This document shows, one piece after another, positions 1-10,906 of a stretch of 64,000 nt of DNA. Below the pieces are notes generated by a model, which saw nothing but the letters and a program-made list of their open reading frames with translations, did no database searches and was not told where the DNA came from. Position 1 is the stretch's first letter. Each line of letters opens with the position of its first letter. The DNA is from Candolleomyces eurysporus (lineage: Eukaryota; Basidiomycota; Agaricomycetes; Agaricales; Psathyrellaceae), in the NCBI GenBank assembly GCA_027579435.1, contig JANBPK010000756.1, positions 62,001-126,000 on the forward strand. The letters run 5' to 3'. The position numbers were made by a program, and so were the translations under genes.

Positions 1-1066
1 ATGGAGAAAGCGAAAATCGCCATTATCCAATTCCAGCTCAGTGCTCCTAAACCCGACGTACGTCTCGCTCTAGATATTTTCCCAAGAAGTTGACTCATGG
101 AGCGCAATAGATGGACAACACTGTCGTCATCAACGACTATCGGCAAATGGACAAGGTGATCAAGGAAGGCCGTCAATACCTCCTCAACCTCTGCAAGAAG
201 ATCAAGAAAGCCAACTGCAACGTCCTGCTCATCCAAAAATCGATTCTTCGTGACGCAATCGATGAGATCGCGCTTAACTTCTTGAAGCGCCTTAACATCC
301 TCGTCGTGAAGGATGTTGAACGCGACGAAATCAGTTTCCTCGCCAAATCTCTGGGTTGCAAGCCGATCGCAGACATCGAAGCCTTCACGGAAGACAAGCT
401 GGGCTACGCTGACCTCGTGGAAGAGCGGGAGGACAACGATGTCAAGGTTGTGCGCATTACCGGTATCAAGCAGAGAGGACGAACCGTTAGCATCCTCGCG
501 ATGGGGAGCAACAATCTTGTCGTCGAGGAAAGCGAAAGGTCTCTCCACGACGCTCTCTGTGTTGTTCGTTGCCTCGTCAAGAAGAGGTATGGTTTCCATC
601 CACATCTCCGCTTGGCTGTCTGACCGAAGAGCATTTCTTACCTAGGGCTTTGATCGGCGGTGGAGGCGCTCCCGAGATCCACGTTTCGCGTCTGCTTTCG
701 CAACACGCCCAGTCGTTGAGAGGCATGGAGGCGTATTGCTTCCAGGCTTACGCTGACGCGCTGGAGGTCATCCCCACAACCCTTGCAGAAAACGCTGGCT
801 TGAACCCGATCGCTATCGTCACAGAATTGCGCAACCGTCATGCTCTTGGTGAACGGAATGCTGGTATCAATGTCCGAAAGGTGAATTGATTCCCGGTCTC
901 TCTCAATCTGACCACTGCGCCTGACCATTGCCTATAGGGTTTGATCTCCAACATCCTGGAAGAGGAGGTCGTTCAACCGTTGCTTGTGACCACGAGTGCC
1001 ATCGAATTGGCTACGGAGACTGTCTGCTTGTTGTTGAAGATTGATGACTATGTGCAAGCCCGATGA
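1..1066 (+). CDS. CCT4: T-complex protein 1 subunit delta (CCT4), 3' part
   Basis: Subunit of the cytosolic CCT/TRiC chaperonin, which folds actin, tubulin and WD proteins using ATP. The window enters the gene in mid-frame. Exons read 1-57, 111-586, 646-880 and 938-1066, with three short GT...AG introns. The joined protein contains [17 protein letters not shown], then the chaperonin segments [18 protein letters not shown] and [11 protein letters not shown], and ends [12 protein letters not shown]. These are group II chaperonin apical/intermediate/equatorial elements and match the delta subunit best. The N-terminal part with the first ATP-binding loop lies outside the window. Identity to the CCT family is certain; the delta assignment is by recognition of characteristic segments. 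Confidence 0.93.
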
Positions 1067-1343
1067 GCAGGTACACTAATTATAGATTTAGACAACATGT
1101 AATTCTAAGCTCTAATCGAATCGAAGCAAGTGATGAGCGGAGGATATGTACAGGTGGCATGGGGAAGTTGGTAAAAGGGTTACGGCACAACGCACCGAAC
1201 TAACCCCCAAACTACTGAGACGAACGAGGGATGCTGTGAATTGCGGCTATGATACAATGCTTACAATAGGTCTTCTATAAGATAGAATGAAATATGACCG
1301 GTGACCAATATTAAGGTTGAGCGTCCTGGGAGCAAAAAGGTCC
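1067..1343. other. convergent 3' intergenic region
   Basis: About 277 bp between the stop of CCT4 (+) and the stop of the mitochondrial carrier gene (-). It is AT-richer than its flanks, as expected of 3' UTRs. I see no ORF, repeat or RNA gene in it. Confidence 0.6.
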
Positions 1344-2922
1344 TTATACATCATGAACAGCGGGCAAGGGGGGTAGTTTGTCGATGTAGGTTGCGGTCAT
1401 ATCGAAGAGGGTCCAGAGTAAACCATGAGTTGTGATACTTCTCAGAGCGCTGACCCCAAGTCCACGATACAGACGGAGCACCCCCGCAAGCAGTGGTTTG
1501 GGATTAGTAGGGTCGGGGCCTGCGAAGCAGCATATTGATGAGATCAATAGCTATACATAGTTAGAGCGACGCACCCCTGAGCAGCCGGTGTAGGGTCTCA
1601 AATGGTCCGCGATAACGCTCCCCAGCCAAAGCGCGCTGTTGCACCTTCGTTTTCACCCTGGAGGACCACAGTCAGTTCACTAGAACGGTGAGGTTATATC
1701 GAAGCTCACTCACACATCAAGGGGATATATAATGGCCCAAGAAGTGACCTTGAAAAAACAGGGACGGTGAGTAGATGCAAGGCGGTAAGGAGCGATTCGA
1801 AACACGTACTCCGGAGAGAGAGCCACAGACGAAAGGAACGAGAGAATGGTGGATAGGAAGCCAAGGGGGTGTTTCGCCTTGCTCCCCCAACCGATTTCGA
1901 CCAAGTAGGTGCCTCATCCCATCGTACTCTAGGAAGTATAGCGCAGTTCCCGATGTATCACGAACTAAAAATCACTCAAAAGATGCAGATAGAACAATTT
2001 GACGACGATACTCACTGAAGTGCAAAGGAAATCCAATATATAGCCCTCTCAACCCATTAATCCGGTATATCTCTCGAACGGCATCCATAGTTCCAGGAGG
2101 TTTCCGAAGGGTGATACCCTTGGCCGCCGCAATAGAGTACTCCAACTGTCTTCGGACCTGTAAATGCAGCCGTTTGAGCGTGTTCTGATGGAAATAGCAA
2201 AGATAAAGATGCTCCGAACCTTGACCAATTCGAATGCTCCACCATGAAAAGTCAGCAAGGAAGCCCATAACGACGAAGCGCTCCGAAAGTCGACTTACGC
2301 GCACTCCCAAACGAGATCAACGCTCCAGACATGGCTCCACTAATCCCACCAGTCAGGGCAACGTCAATGAGCCGATTCTTGTAGAGTATGTCGTGGTATG
2401 CAAAGTATTCCTTCGTACGTGAGTAGATGGTGAAACTCGCCGCGCCTGAAGAGTAGATCGTTGAGTAAACAGTAATTGGAGGAGCTGGAGATACTCACGA
2501 ACGAACGAAATGGTCATGAGAGGGATCCAAAGTCCGCGGTAAAAGCCCATAATCCCCTCCTCCCTGTAAACCATTGCGGCAAGCTTGGGTATTGAAACAG
2601 CGGTTTTGGTCGTCTGCAGTCTCGACTTGATACTGTCAAGCTGTAAAAAGTAGGATAGAGTCAGAATCACTGAATTAGGCTCCTTGGTAAGTTTTCGACG
2701 CACAGGATACCCAGCAAACGTCGAAATGTAGCTGGCCGACAGGGCACAGACGACCGCCTTGTTTCCTACACTTCATGTCAATATCGGTCGTCCCAAACGC
2801 GCTGGATCCAGGCTCGACATACGCCGCAGAAGTTCATGGAATGCATGTTGGTCATACAGAGGGTTGGGCTGCCTAACAATACGAATAAGATTAAATTGAA
2901 TTTCTGGGTCCTCGGAAGACAT
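1344..2922 (-). CDS. mitochondrial carrier family (SLC25) protein
   Basis: Six-helix inner-membrane transporter of the mitochondrial carrier superfamily. The spliced protein starts MSSEDPEIQFNLIRIV. It shows the three repeat signatures: GYPLDSIKSRLQ (repeat 1), PFELVKVRRQLE (repeat 2) and YPLDVVKTKVQQ (repeat 3). Each is followed by the aromatic/glycine half-signature, for example EGIMGFYRGLW, NGLRGLYIGF and VLRLYRGLGVSALRS. At least six short introns are needed, one splitting the first signature at GYP|LDS. An upstream in-frame ATG at 3210 exists, but the 2922 ATG gives a compact N-terminus typical of the family. The PFELVK variant in repeat 2 is unusual, and I cannot assign the substrate. 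It is convergent with CCT4. Confidence 0.85.
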
Positions 2923-3366
2923 CGACAGCGTGCTTACCCTGTTCTTCCATCCATAGAGCGCGTTACTGAGACGGCCCTCAGTCCAACTTCGTGCCCTTGC
3001 ACGGGAAAAGGAGGGAGCTCGCTTTCTGATTGAAAAAGGAAAGGCTATAGAGATAGATTGAGGAAAAGGCGCAGAGCTGAGCTGCAAAAGTGACTGACGC
3101 GCGAGGGTAGTGATCACTTGACCCGGGACGCTCCATTTATAGCCCCATGTCCCCACACCCCCTTGTCCCTGCTTCATCGCTGCGGTGATAAAGCTTTCTA
3201 TTACCAACACCCGGTCATTGATTCGACAATACAGTCTCTACGAGGACATATAACCATCCTCTATATTCATTGTGAGCCCAGCAAGATACCGTCCAGTCCC
3301 GGGTCCGGGCACAATTCGGCCGGTGTATATGTGGCAATCTCTCGTTCGGTCATCGGCGGCCTCGCC

Positions 3367-6300
3367 CTAGAACCCGCCCATTCGCTTTTTCTTCTCTGGT
3401 TTCTTCTTCGCCACCGGACGTCCCCCAAACGGACCAGGCAAAATTTGTGTACTTGCCATCAGCACCTCTTGAGACTGTGTCTGTGGCTGGGATGTTGCAG
3501 CAATTGTTTGAGACTCGGATTTCTTTAGAGCAGGTGGCCCATTTTGAGTGAAGCGTTGGTCCTTTTGCGTAAGCAGTTGGGGTGGTGCGGCGGTTGGCGG
3601 GAGAATCTGAGGCGCCACCACCGCCACGGGCTGGGTCTTCGGAGGCTGGGGAGTATCAGTGGTAGAATAGGGATCCCAATAAGCATAATCCTCGACATCA
3701 GCACCAAGTTCCCAATCCTTCAGCAAAAGTTTGACACCCAGCCCCAGCTCCAAAACTCGATCATCATCGTTGGACTCGTCATCCGTGGCTTTCCTTGGAG
3801 TGGGGCGGAGGAATCCGAATTCAACGTCCGGAGGCGAATCTCCCAGCGAAAGAGCTTCCGTCATTGTTTCCAAAGTGTGATCAACTTCTTTAGCCTTTGC
3901 GAAGCCCTGTGCAGAAAAGACGTCGCGAGACAGCCGGAGATCCATCTCCAATTGCTCTCGATATCGCTTTTCAAGCCGCAAGGATTGGGGCGTACGCGTA
4001 TCGTCGTCCTTTAGATTGAATTCGGTAAAAGGTTCCTCCGCTTGCTCGAGATCACCTGAAGCACCTTCCTCCAAGATTGCCATGGTGGAATTCAGATTCA
4101 CATGCCACGGAACTTGCGAGGAAAGTGAAGCGGGATTCAGTCGCCCCTGCTTCAGAGCACGATATCCTCGTAGCGAATTCAAAACGCTTCCGGTGAGAAA
4201 GTCAGACCTAGATGGGTCCTCTGGCTCATCACCAGCCGGGAATGCCACGTCGTATCTGCGGGCCGTTAGCAGAATACAACAACCTGCTGCAACCATATTA
4301 CTCACGTTGTCAGCGGATGCTCAGGAATCGCGTCCTTTTTCTGGAAATAAACAGGAATTTGGTCCAACAAATCGTAGACTTGTGATGCTTCTTCTTCTTC
4401 CACCTGTTCGCGGGTTTCATTATATTGCCGAAAGATCGCTATATCTCAGTCAGCGTCCTGCCTGACATTTAGGCTAAACTGGAACTCACCATCGTATGCG
4501 GGGAACATATTCAAAACCGTATGATCACGTTCAAGGAGTAAGCCTTCGCTTGGTTCCCATGAACGCGACTCCAAGGATCGAAGGGCATCGGTATATGTGA
4601 CAGTAACCTGGACCTCGTTTTCCGTTTCATTCGACATGATAGGACAACCAGATATCGAGCCCCGCGTGGATAGCTTTAATAAAATAGCATGCGAGGCCTC
4701 GGGATGAAAAGGGGAAGACAAGAAATTTTCTCCAGCGTGGTCCGCATCCTGAAATTGAGCAAGGACGCCAAACGGCTCATTTCGCATGTGAAGAAGTTCA
4801 TCTTCTGAGTGAGAGACGTCGTAAATTGAAACCAAGTTGTTCTTCCGAGAAGTAAGGAACGTGGCTAAAATGAATTGAGTACAGAATTAACTCAAACACA
4901 CAGTGCGCTTACCTCCTAAAGTCTTTATTGAAAGACAGCGATCAAACCGCCGATAGTGTCGAACAGAGAGCAATGGTGTTTGCAACTTCCTTCGGTCGAG
5001 CCAGTACAAACGACTCGTTGAGCACAACCGTACAATCCCGTCAGAAGTACAGTCTTCGACGCAAGTCAGAAAGTCTCGCTCAGATTTTAGCTCGAACAAT
5101 CGTGAAGCAGAAGATTGGGCCTGTGAGTACGTCAGGATATATTGCACACCGTCACATTTCAAAAAAAAGGCCGCACCCTGACATCAAAGATCGAGACGTC
5201 GTCACTGGAAGCAAGATAACCACTATTGGGATCCAAATCAAATGCGAGACGCCAAAATGAGAGGTCTTTCCTGGAGCTATCTGGCGTTGAGTCGAATATA
5301 CGAGAGCTTGACCACCATGAGTAGACAGCACATAGGTCCCAACGACAGAAAACTCACATTTCTGACTTTGTGTCAAAAGGGCGCTTAGAGTAAAGGGAAC
5401 CGAGCTCGTTTACTAGGAAGGCTTGTTCAGACCTGAGCTTCATATCCACAACTTCCTGTCCATGTGTGTCTGCACGGACTAATTTGGAGACACCTTCGAT
5501 GTCCCAGCCAGACTTGGGATTGATTTGCTTCAGCCGAAGAAAATCAATGCAATCATAGGTTCGAGCAACCAGTGCATGGTCTTCGACAAGAGATGAGCAC
5601 CATTGACTTGATCAGCCTGAGGAACTTACCTCTACCAAGGGTAGCGGATACAAGCTGTTGGATGGGTGTTTGAAAGAGCCGACTATAGTTGGCAACAGGA
5701 TTAATTGTGACTCCTTTCTGCCTTGAAATCTTCAACGAAGAGACATCTGCGTAGGTTGAGATATATAAGAGAACCCAATCCGATAGAATACGCACTGAGT
5801 TCGTTCATGGCCTCGCCCATTGGAAAGGCAATCAAGCCACTAGCAGAATCGACTGTTGTCTGCTGGACAGATGAAACAAGTAGGTTGCCAATGTACGGGT
5901 CAAATCGATTGGTTTGCTCTTCCTCTTCCTCGAGCTGCTCCAAGATTAGTTCAGAAGGGATGTCTGCATCTGGCATGCATTTTCGGATGAAGTCTGCCTA
6001 GACAGGAATGCGTTGGAAACTAATCCTGGCGAGTTAAAAGAGCATCGTACTCCATAGAGAGCCTTCTGTTTGACGGTATATTTGGACTTGGCAGGTAACG
6101 GAGATCTTGTTTCAGGGAACACCCGGAATGGTGCAGTCGAGCGCCATTTCGTAGATTCTAAGAAATCTTGAGTCTTTTCATTCAAATTGAAAGATCCTCA
6201 AGACAGCACCAGAGTTCGTCCGCAGAAATGACCAATCCACACGCCCGTTGTTTTCGACGAGTGTCACCGCACCGACCATGCCCTGTTGCAGGTGGGGATG

Positions 6301-6372
6301 GTCTGGCTGGTCTTCTTTAGAGCCAGACGAGCCTTGTTTCGCATTTCTGACATCGCAAGGCCAGGAATCCAT
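3367..6372 (-). CDS. RNA polymerase I initiation factor, Rrn6/TAF1C-like
   Basis: Probable subunit of the core factor/SL1 complex that recruits Pol I to rDNA promoters in the nucleolus. The start at 6372 gives MDSWPCDVRNAKQ, followed by HLQQGMVGAVTLVENNGRV, which resembles the N-terminal element of the Rrn6 family. A mid-region reads DPYIGNLL...GLIAFPMGEAMNEL, like the family's beta-propeller part. The long last exon (3367-4305) is low-complexity and Pro/Gln-rich. It ends in a Lys-rich tail KKKPEKKKRMGGF, a short basic tail of the kind seen in TAF1C/Rrn6 proteins. About ten short introns are implied. The join between the first exon and the NLNEKTQDFLES segment requires an intron of about 46 bp inside the first exon or a frame correction. 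The assignment rests on motif resemblance and is moderate. Confidence 0.55.
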
Positions 6373-6554
6373 GCCATTTGAACGGAGGAGAGCTTAAAAT
6401 CTAGAAAGGGGAAGCTGAGTCCTCCCAATTCGGACTCGGACTCGTTTTCCGCGCCGACAGAATTTCTCCCGGTCACGTTCATCACTTTTTGGGAACAGCG
6501 CGTTCAAGCCCTCGTCTTCACCCTCGATAATTTCCCCCTCCCAGTCGCCTGGAA

Positions 6555-7733
6555 ATGCTGAGGACAGGCGTCGTCGCTCGACATAGAACCTCTACTCTCT
6601 GCCAGCTACGATGGCTTCATAGTTCTCCAGCAACAAGCGCTGCAGACGCGAAAGCCGCGACCAGCAAAGCACCGGAAACGGAGTCGGCACCAAAGAAATG
6701 GACACCCAACTCAACGAGAACCGGTCTCATTGCTATAAAACGAGGGATGACGTCTATGTGGAACGACCAGGGTGTCAAGTTCCCCGTCACTATCCTTCAG
6801 GTGCGTCGAGTGCCATCTCAGCGGGCTCGGACAGCGATGCTGAATGAACGCAATAGGTGGAAGATTGCCAAGTGACCGCGAACATCAAGACACCTAAACC
6901 AGACCATAGCGTGTACCATGCTGTTCAAGTCGCAGCTTGCAATAAAAATGCGAAGGCGACAACGCGACAGATGTTGGGTCACTTCTCAAAGGCTAAGGTC
7001 AGCCCGAAACGCTACGTGAAGGAGTTCCCCGTCTCGGCGGACGCACACATTCCGGTCGGTTCGTGACCGTCTCCTCTGTTCGTGATTTTCCGAGGCTAAC
7101 TGTTATGCAGGGACCACCCTCAGCGCCATCCATTTCGTTCCGGGTCAATATGTAGACTGTGTCGCGAAATCGTATGTTTCGACCCTTCATTTGTTGCAAG
7201 AATATACACTCACAGTGCCTGCAGCATCGGAAAAGGTTTCCAAGGTGTCATGAAGCGATGGGGCTTCCACGGTTTGGCAGCCAGTCACGGTGTTTCAATA
7301 TCGCATCGTTCAGCTGGTTCGACGGGTAACCACCAGGTACGTTTTCTCTTGCCTCAAGCCATATACCTTGGACGCTGACCGTCTACAGGATCCCGGTAGG
7401 GTCTTCCCTGGAAAGAAAATGGCGGGCCGAATGGGTGGAACCCAAGTCACCGTCCAAAATCTTGCTGTCGTCCGTGTTGACAGTGCCCTCAACCTCATCT
7501 ATGTTCGCGGCCAAGTCCCGGGTGTTGATAATGCCCCCGTGTATGTTCGGGATGCGAAGAAGATTATGGCTGTGGCTCAGCATAACGCGGTCAAGGGGCT
7601 GAAGGAGAAGATTCTTCCCAAGGGCGTCGATGACCTTCCCTTCCCGGCTGGTACTGTCGAGCTTGCCAAAGCCCTCCCACCTATCATTGAAGCACCGGCG
7701 TACCGTAGAAGCCCCTTCGTCCCTCCCGAGTAA
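6555..7733 (+). CDS. MRPL3: mitochondrial large ribosomal subunit protein uL3m
   Basis: Mitoribosomal protein L3, which binds 23S-like rRNA near the peptidyl-transferase centre. The N-terminus [20 protein letters not shown] is basic and lacks acidic residues, as in a mitochondrial presequence. The mature part begins [19 protein letters not shown], the classic L3 start. The core loop [20 protein letters not shown], then [13 protein letters not shown] and [17 protein letters not shown], are uL3 hallmarks. Five or so exons run to the stop at 7733, and the C-terminus RRSPFVPPE is fungal-like. It starts about 180 bp from the divergent Rrn6-like gene, so the two share a promoter region. Confidence 0.95.
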
Positions 7734-8051
7734 TTCAATCGTATCTCCTGCCTAATAGTATTCAATATAATTTGCATACCTCGGGAAAATGAGTCTTGTG
7801 TCGCTGCTCCCCGTGACGGTGAGGACATCGGTTTGGACTCATGGTGATGTCAGCGAAGATGAGCGCGCTTGAGTCATCTGGGCGATCGTTGCACTCCAAC
7901 CACCAAGGTCGCGTTGCTCTGCCGAGCCCCTTCACCATGTAACCCAAGTCATTATCCACTCCCGTAAGTATACATAGCCTCCAGAAACTCCGGGTTCCTG
8001 ACCTTGGTCTCATAGAAATTGTCTGCTCTCGCTACACCCTACTCGGAAATC
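7734..8051. other. intergenic region, nothing recognised
   Basis: About 318 bp between the uL3m stop codon and the next start codon on the same strand. It presumably holds the 3' UTR of MRPL3 and the promoter of the downstream gene. I see no ORF of interest, repeat or RNA gene. Confidence 0.5.
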
Positions 8052-9166
8052 ATGGCACCTCAGCGACCTGGAAACCAGACTGGCGTCAATGAGCTTCTCC
8101 ACAGGAAACGGTACGCACCATACTTAGTCCGATTTCAGAGTATGGCTAATCGCTCTCCAGAGGGGAACAATTCCGACATGCACAGAATGTGCGCAACTCC
8201 CGGACCCATATCTCATCAGCCCATGCCACCATCCGCAACAAGCCCACTCTTCCTATCAACTTTACGAACTTGAATCTGAACGACGAAGAGGTCTACGAGC
8301 CGAAGAAACCAGAAGAGAGCAGTAGTAGGTCACCGCTGAAGTGTTCAGGACCTGGTCCACCAAAAAGTTGGGTAGCGAAACTAACCACACCTCAAGATCT
8401 ATGTGCCACCCCATCCTGGCGCCTCGATGCGCTTTCGCTCCTCTACTCGCATTTGGCAGCATCCATCTCCACTCAAAGGGTAATCCCGCTGTCTGTACTG
8501 TGTCTCCTTCCCCTGGTCACCTCCTGCACGATCTCGGAGCTCCGAGACGCTGTCCTGCCTTTCATTCCCCCACATCTCAGGAAAGAGGTCGTCCGATACA
8601 CTGCTGTCCACGAACCTCTGAGCACCTCTCGACTGTTTCTCTTGTACGAACAAGAAGGGCACGCAGATGGGGAGATCATCGTGGTCGGACCCAGCACTTC
8701 TATCCGAGACGACTACTTCATCCAATCCAACCAAGAACCAAGGCCGGGTGGCAGCAGCGTGCCCCAACCTCAAGGCGCTCCCAGCGATGAAGAAGAAGAG
8801 GACTGGGAAACTGAAGACAACTCACCCAAATTGCTTCAGACATTTGCGGCCGTCTCAACCAGACTCTCCATGTCCACCATCCTCAGCCTCCCTCCCACCA
8901 TAACCCACCTGGCTCTTATCCAAATCTCATCATCCATCGCTCTTCACCGTCTCCCCAAAGCGTGCCCCCTTCTGATCTTCCTAGATCTCTCGTATAACGA
9001 ATGGCTGGAATATCCTACCAATGAAACTTTTAAGAGTTTAAATAGAGTTGATTGGTCTCGTTGGAGCCATCTACGGACACTGGGATGGAGAAAGTGCGTC
9101 GTACCAGACGGTATGCTCGTTAAGCTCAACACGGGTCGTTGGGATGAGGTCAATGTTGTTCGATGA
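8052..9166 (+). CDS. unknown fungal protein with a leucine-rich C-terminal region
   Basis: I do not recognise a named family. The first exon (MAPQRPGNQTGVNELLHRKR) joins over a 49-bp intron (8111-8159) to one long exon, giving a protein of about 355 residues. The N-terminal 100 residues are basic and end in a GPGPPKSWV turn. The middle is helical and leucine-rich, with an acidic linker SDEEEEDWETEDNS near residue 230. The C-terminal 120 residues show irregular leucine-rich units (LPPTITHLALIQIS, CPLLIFLDLSYNEWLEYP, HLRTLGWRKC) resembling degenerate LRRs. There is no signal peptide or membrane segment. An in-frame 24-nt GT...AG stretch at 8325-8348 is too short to be an intron and was read through. 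A scaffold role is possible but not shown. Confidence 0.7.
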
Positions 9167-9353
9167 TAAACATAGCTATTACCCTGAATCCTGGAATAGA
9201 CTGTAGATTACAATATGCTGTCTGAAATAAGTGGTATGGAACTTGAAAGAGAGGTATCTAAGTCGTCATCATAACCGAAACGTAAATTCATGGTTTGGAA
9301 TCAAGGAATTGCCTTAGGTCAAATAACGGTACCTCCTGCGGAAACATGGAATA

Positions 9354-10591
9354 TTAGAGACGACACAGGTCATCGTGAGGAATATTTAAATCACGTACGT
9401 CATGTTCATCCGTCCTGGTGCCCTCAGCTGACGCCGACGAAACAGGGGGGATCACTGCACCGGGTCGAATACTGACTCTGTGTTCTTGAGCTGTGTCCCA
9501 CAACACAGTCGTATATCGAGTCAACAATTCGATGGAGGATGTCGGCGACAGTCCCGTTCGATCTAAGGGAAAAGGTTATCGAACCGGACTCATATAATAC
9601 ATTGAGATCGGTCACTCACGAAGTACCGCTCTGTTAATCTGGTCCGCTACTGCCTCTCTCCGCTGATAAGCCAGGTACTTGGCCACTGAGCTCTCCTCTG
9701 GGTCCTTATACGCAAGTATCCCTCCGACGTTCTTGAGCTCCTGTTTGTACACTTCTCTGTCTTTGGGATTTGGGAGAGCTTTCACAAGAGCGTACAGCTT
9801 CCGCCCTTTATAAATGAGTGAATCCAGAACTTCGGGGTCGATGTCCCTCACTCCCGGCTCCACAGCAGGCAGTTCGCGTAGGGGCAGGGTAGAATGCTCC
9901 GAGGTATCCATCGCGGTAGAGATGTCTGATTGGGAAGCGGTGTTGGATCGGACCACCTCTGGCGGAGGCTTGGTAGGATGGGGTACTTCCAGTGGACGCG
10001 TGCGACATGCTTCGATGAAAGCTAGAATCCGGAGGTTTAACAGCAAGTGGGCAGCCTCGACGGAGGTTGCAGAGACGTAAGTGAAGCTCCCTTCAGGGTT
10101 CGAAGAGGACGGTCTCTCGGAGGGAGAGGGGCTTTCAGCAAGAACCGAAGGGAAATACTTGTTCAAAAGGTCGATTGCATTGTCCACTTCCCCTGCGAGA
10201 ATCAGCTCCCGGATTTCTGGGAACACAGCTCTTTAGCCTAACTTCGTGGCACGATATGATCGAGAACATACCACTTCTCCGTTTCACATTCTGCAAGAGA
10301 ACCTCTGGCGCCTCAGCAGCGGACGAAGGCCATCTGGAAGGTTCGGTGCCAGCCATGATCTCGTCGCCGTCCGCATCTAGCTCCTTCACCGTGCTGTCTC
10401 TGATGAACGCTCTCGCCGTGGCAGTATAGCAATGGTGACATAGATAATCGAGTACAAGAGACCGCTAGGTAGCACATTATCAGTTGACCTTCTCCAATCT
10501 GACTCCGGAACCTCCTCACTAGTTGGTAAGCAGTCGGTGACTTGAGGGACGAGGCCCCTCTCTTCTGCGTCGAGAACGATATCGTAGACAT
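9354..10591 (-). CDS. LisH-CTLH-CRA domain protein (RanBPM C-terminal-like)
   Basis: Probable scaffold of a GID/CTLH-type E3 ubiquitin-ligase complex. A first exon (MSTISFSTQKRGASS) joins at 10519/10463 to a LisH motif, SLVLDYLCHHCYTATARAFI. A CTLH motif follows, FPEIRELILAGEVDNAIDLLNKYF, then a CRA region with LLLNLRILAFIEACR and LAYKDPEESSVAKYLAYQRR. The last exon reads TGLSPTSSIELLTRYTTVL. Order and wording match the C-terminal half of RanBP9/RanBP10. No SPRY domain precedes the LisH in the predicted start exon, so it resembles Gid8/TWA1 in layout but RanBPM in sequence. Whether a SPRY exon was missed upstream is open; none was seen before the PQ-loop gene. About 330 residues. Confidence 0.8.
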
Positions 10592-10906
10592 TAAGCTCCC
10601 TGTGCGCACTGCTCGAGACAACAGCAGAAGCAAGGTGTGAAGGGAATGGCTACCCGATGGAAGGTGTTGAAAGAGAAATGGAGTGGCATACTTTGCTGGA
10701 AGACTTGATTTCAACCCCGGACTGCCAAATCCATCCACTTCGCGCGCTTTCAATCACAAGTGCACGTGCAGAGCATCTTCAGTGATTATTGTGATATACA
10801 TGTACCGTATGTGACAGAGGTAACGATGTAAGTAGTGTACAAAACCGCATAGTCCGAATACTAATCTACGTCAACACAACCATAGATGGCGAGGCAAAAA
10901 CACCCN

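Noticed and set aside
8325..8348. In-frame GT...AG stretch of 24 nt in the leucine-rich protein gene
   Set aside because: Too short to be a spliceosomal intron, and the frame reads through without a stop, so it was kept as coding.
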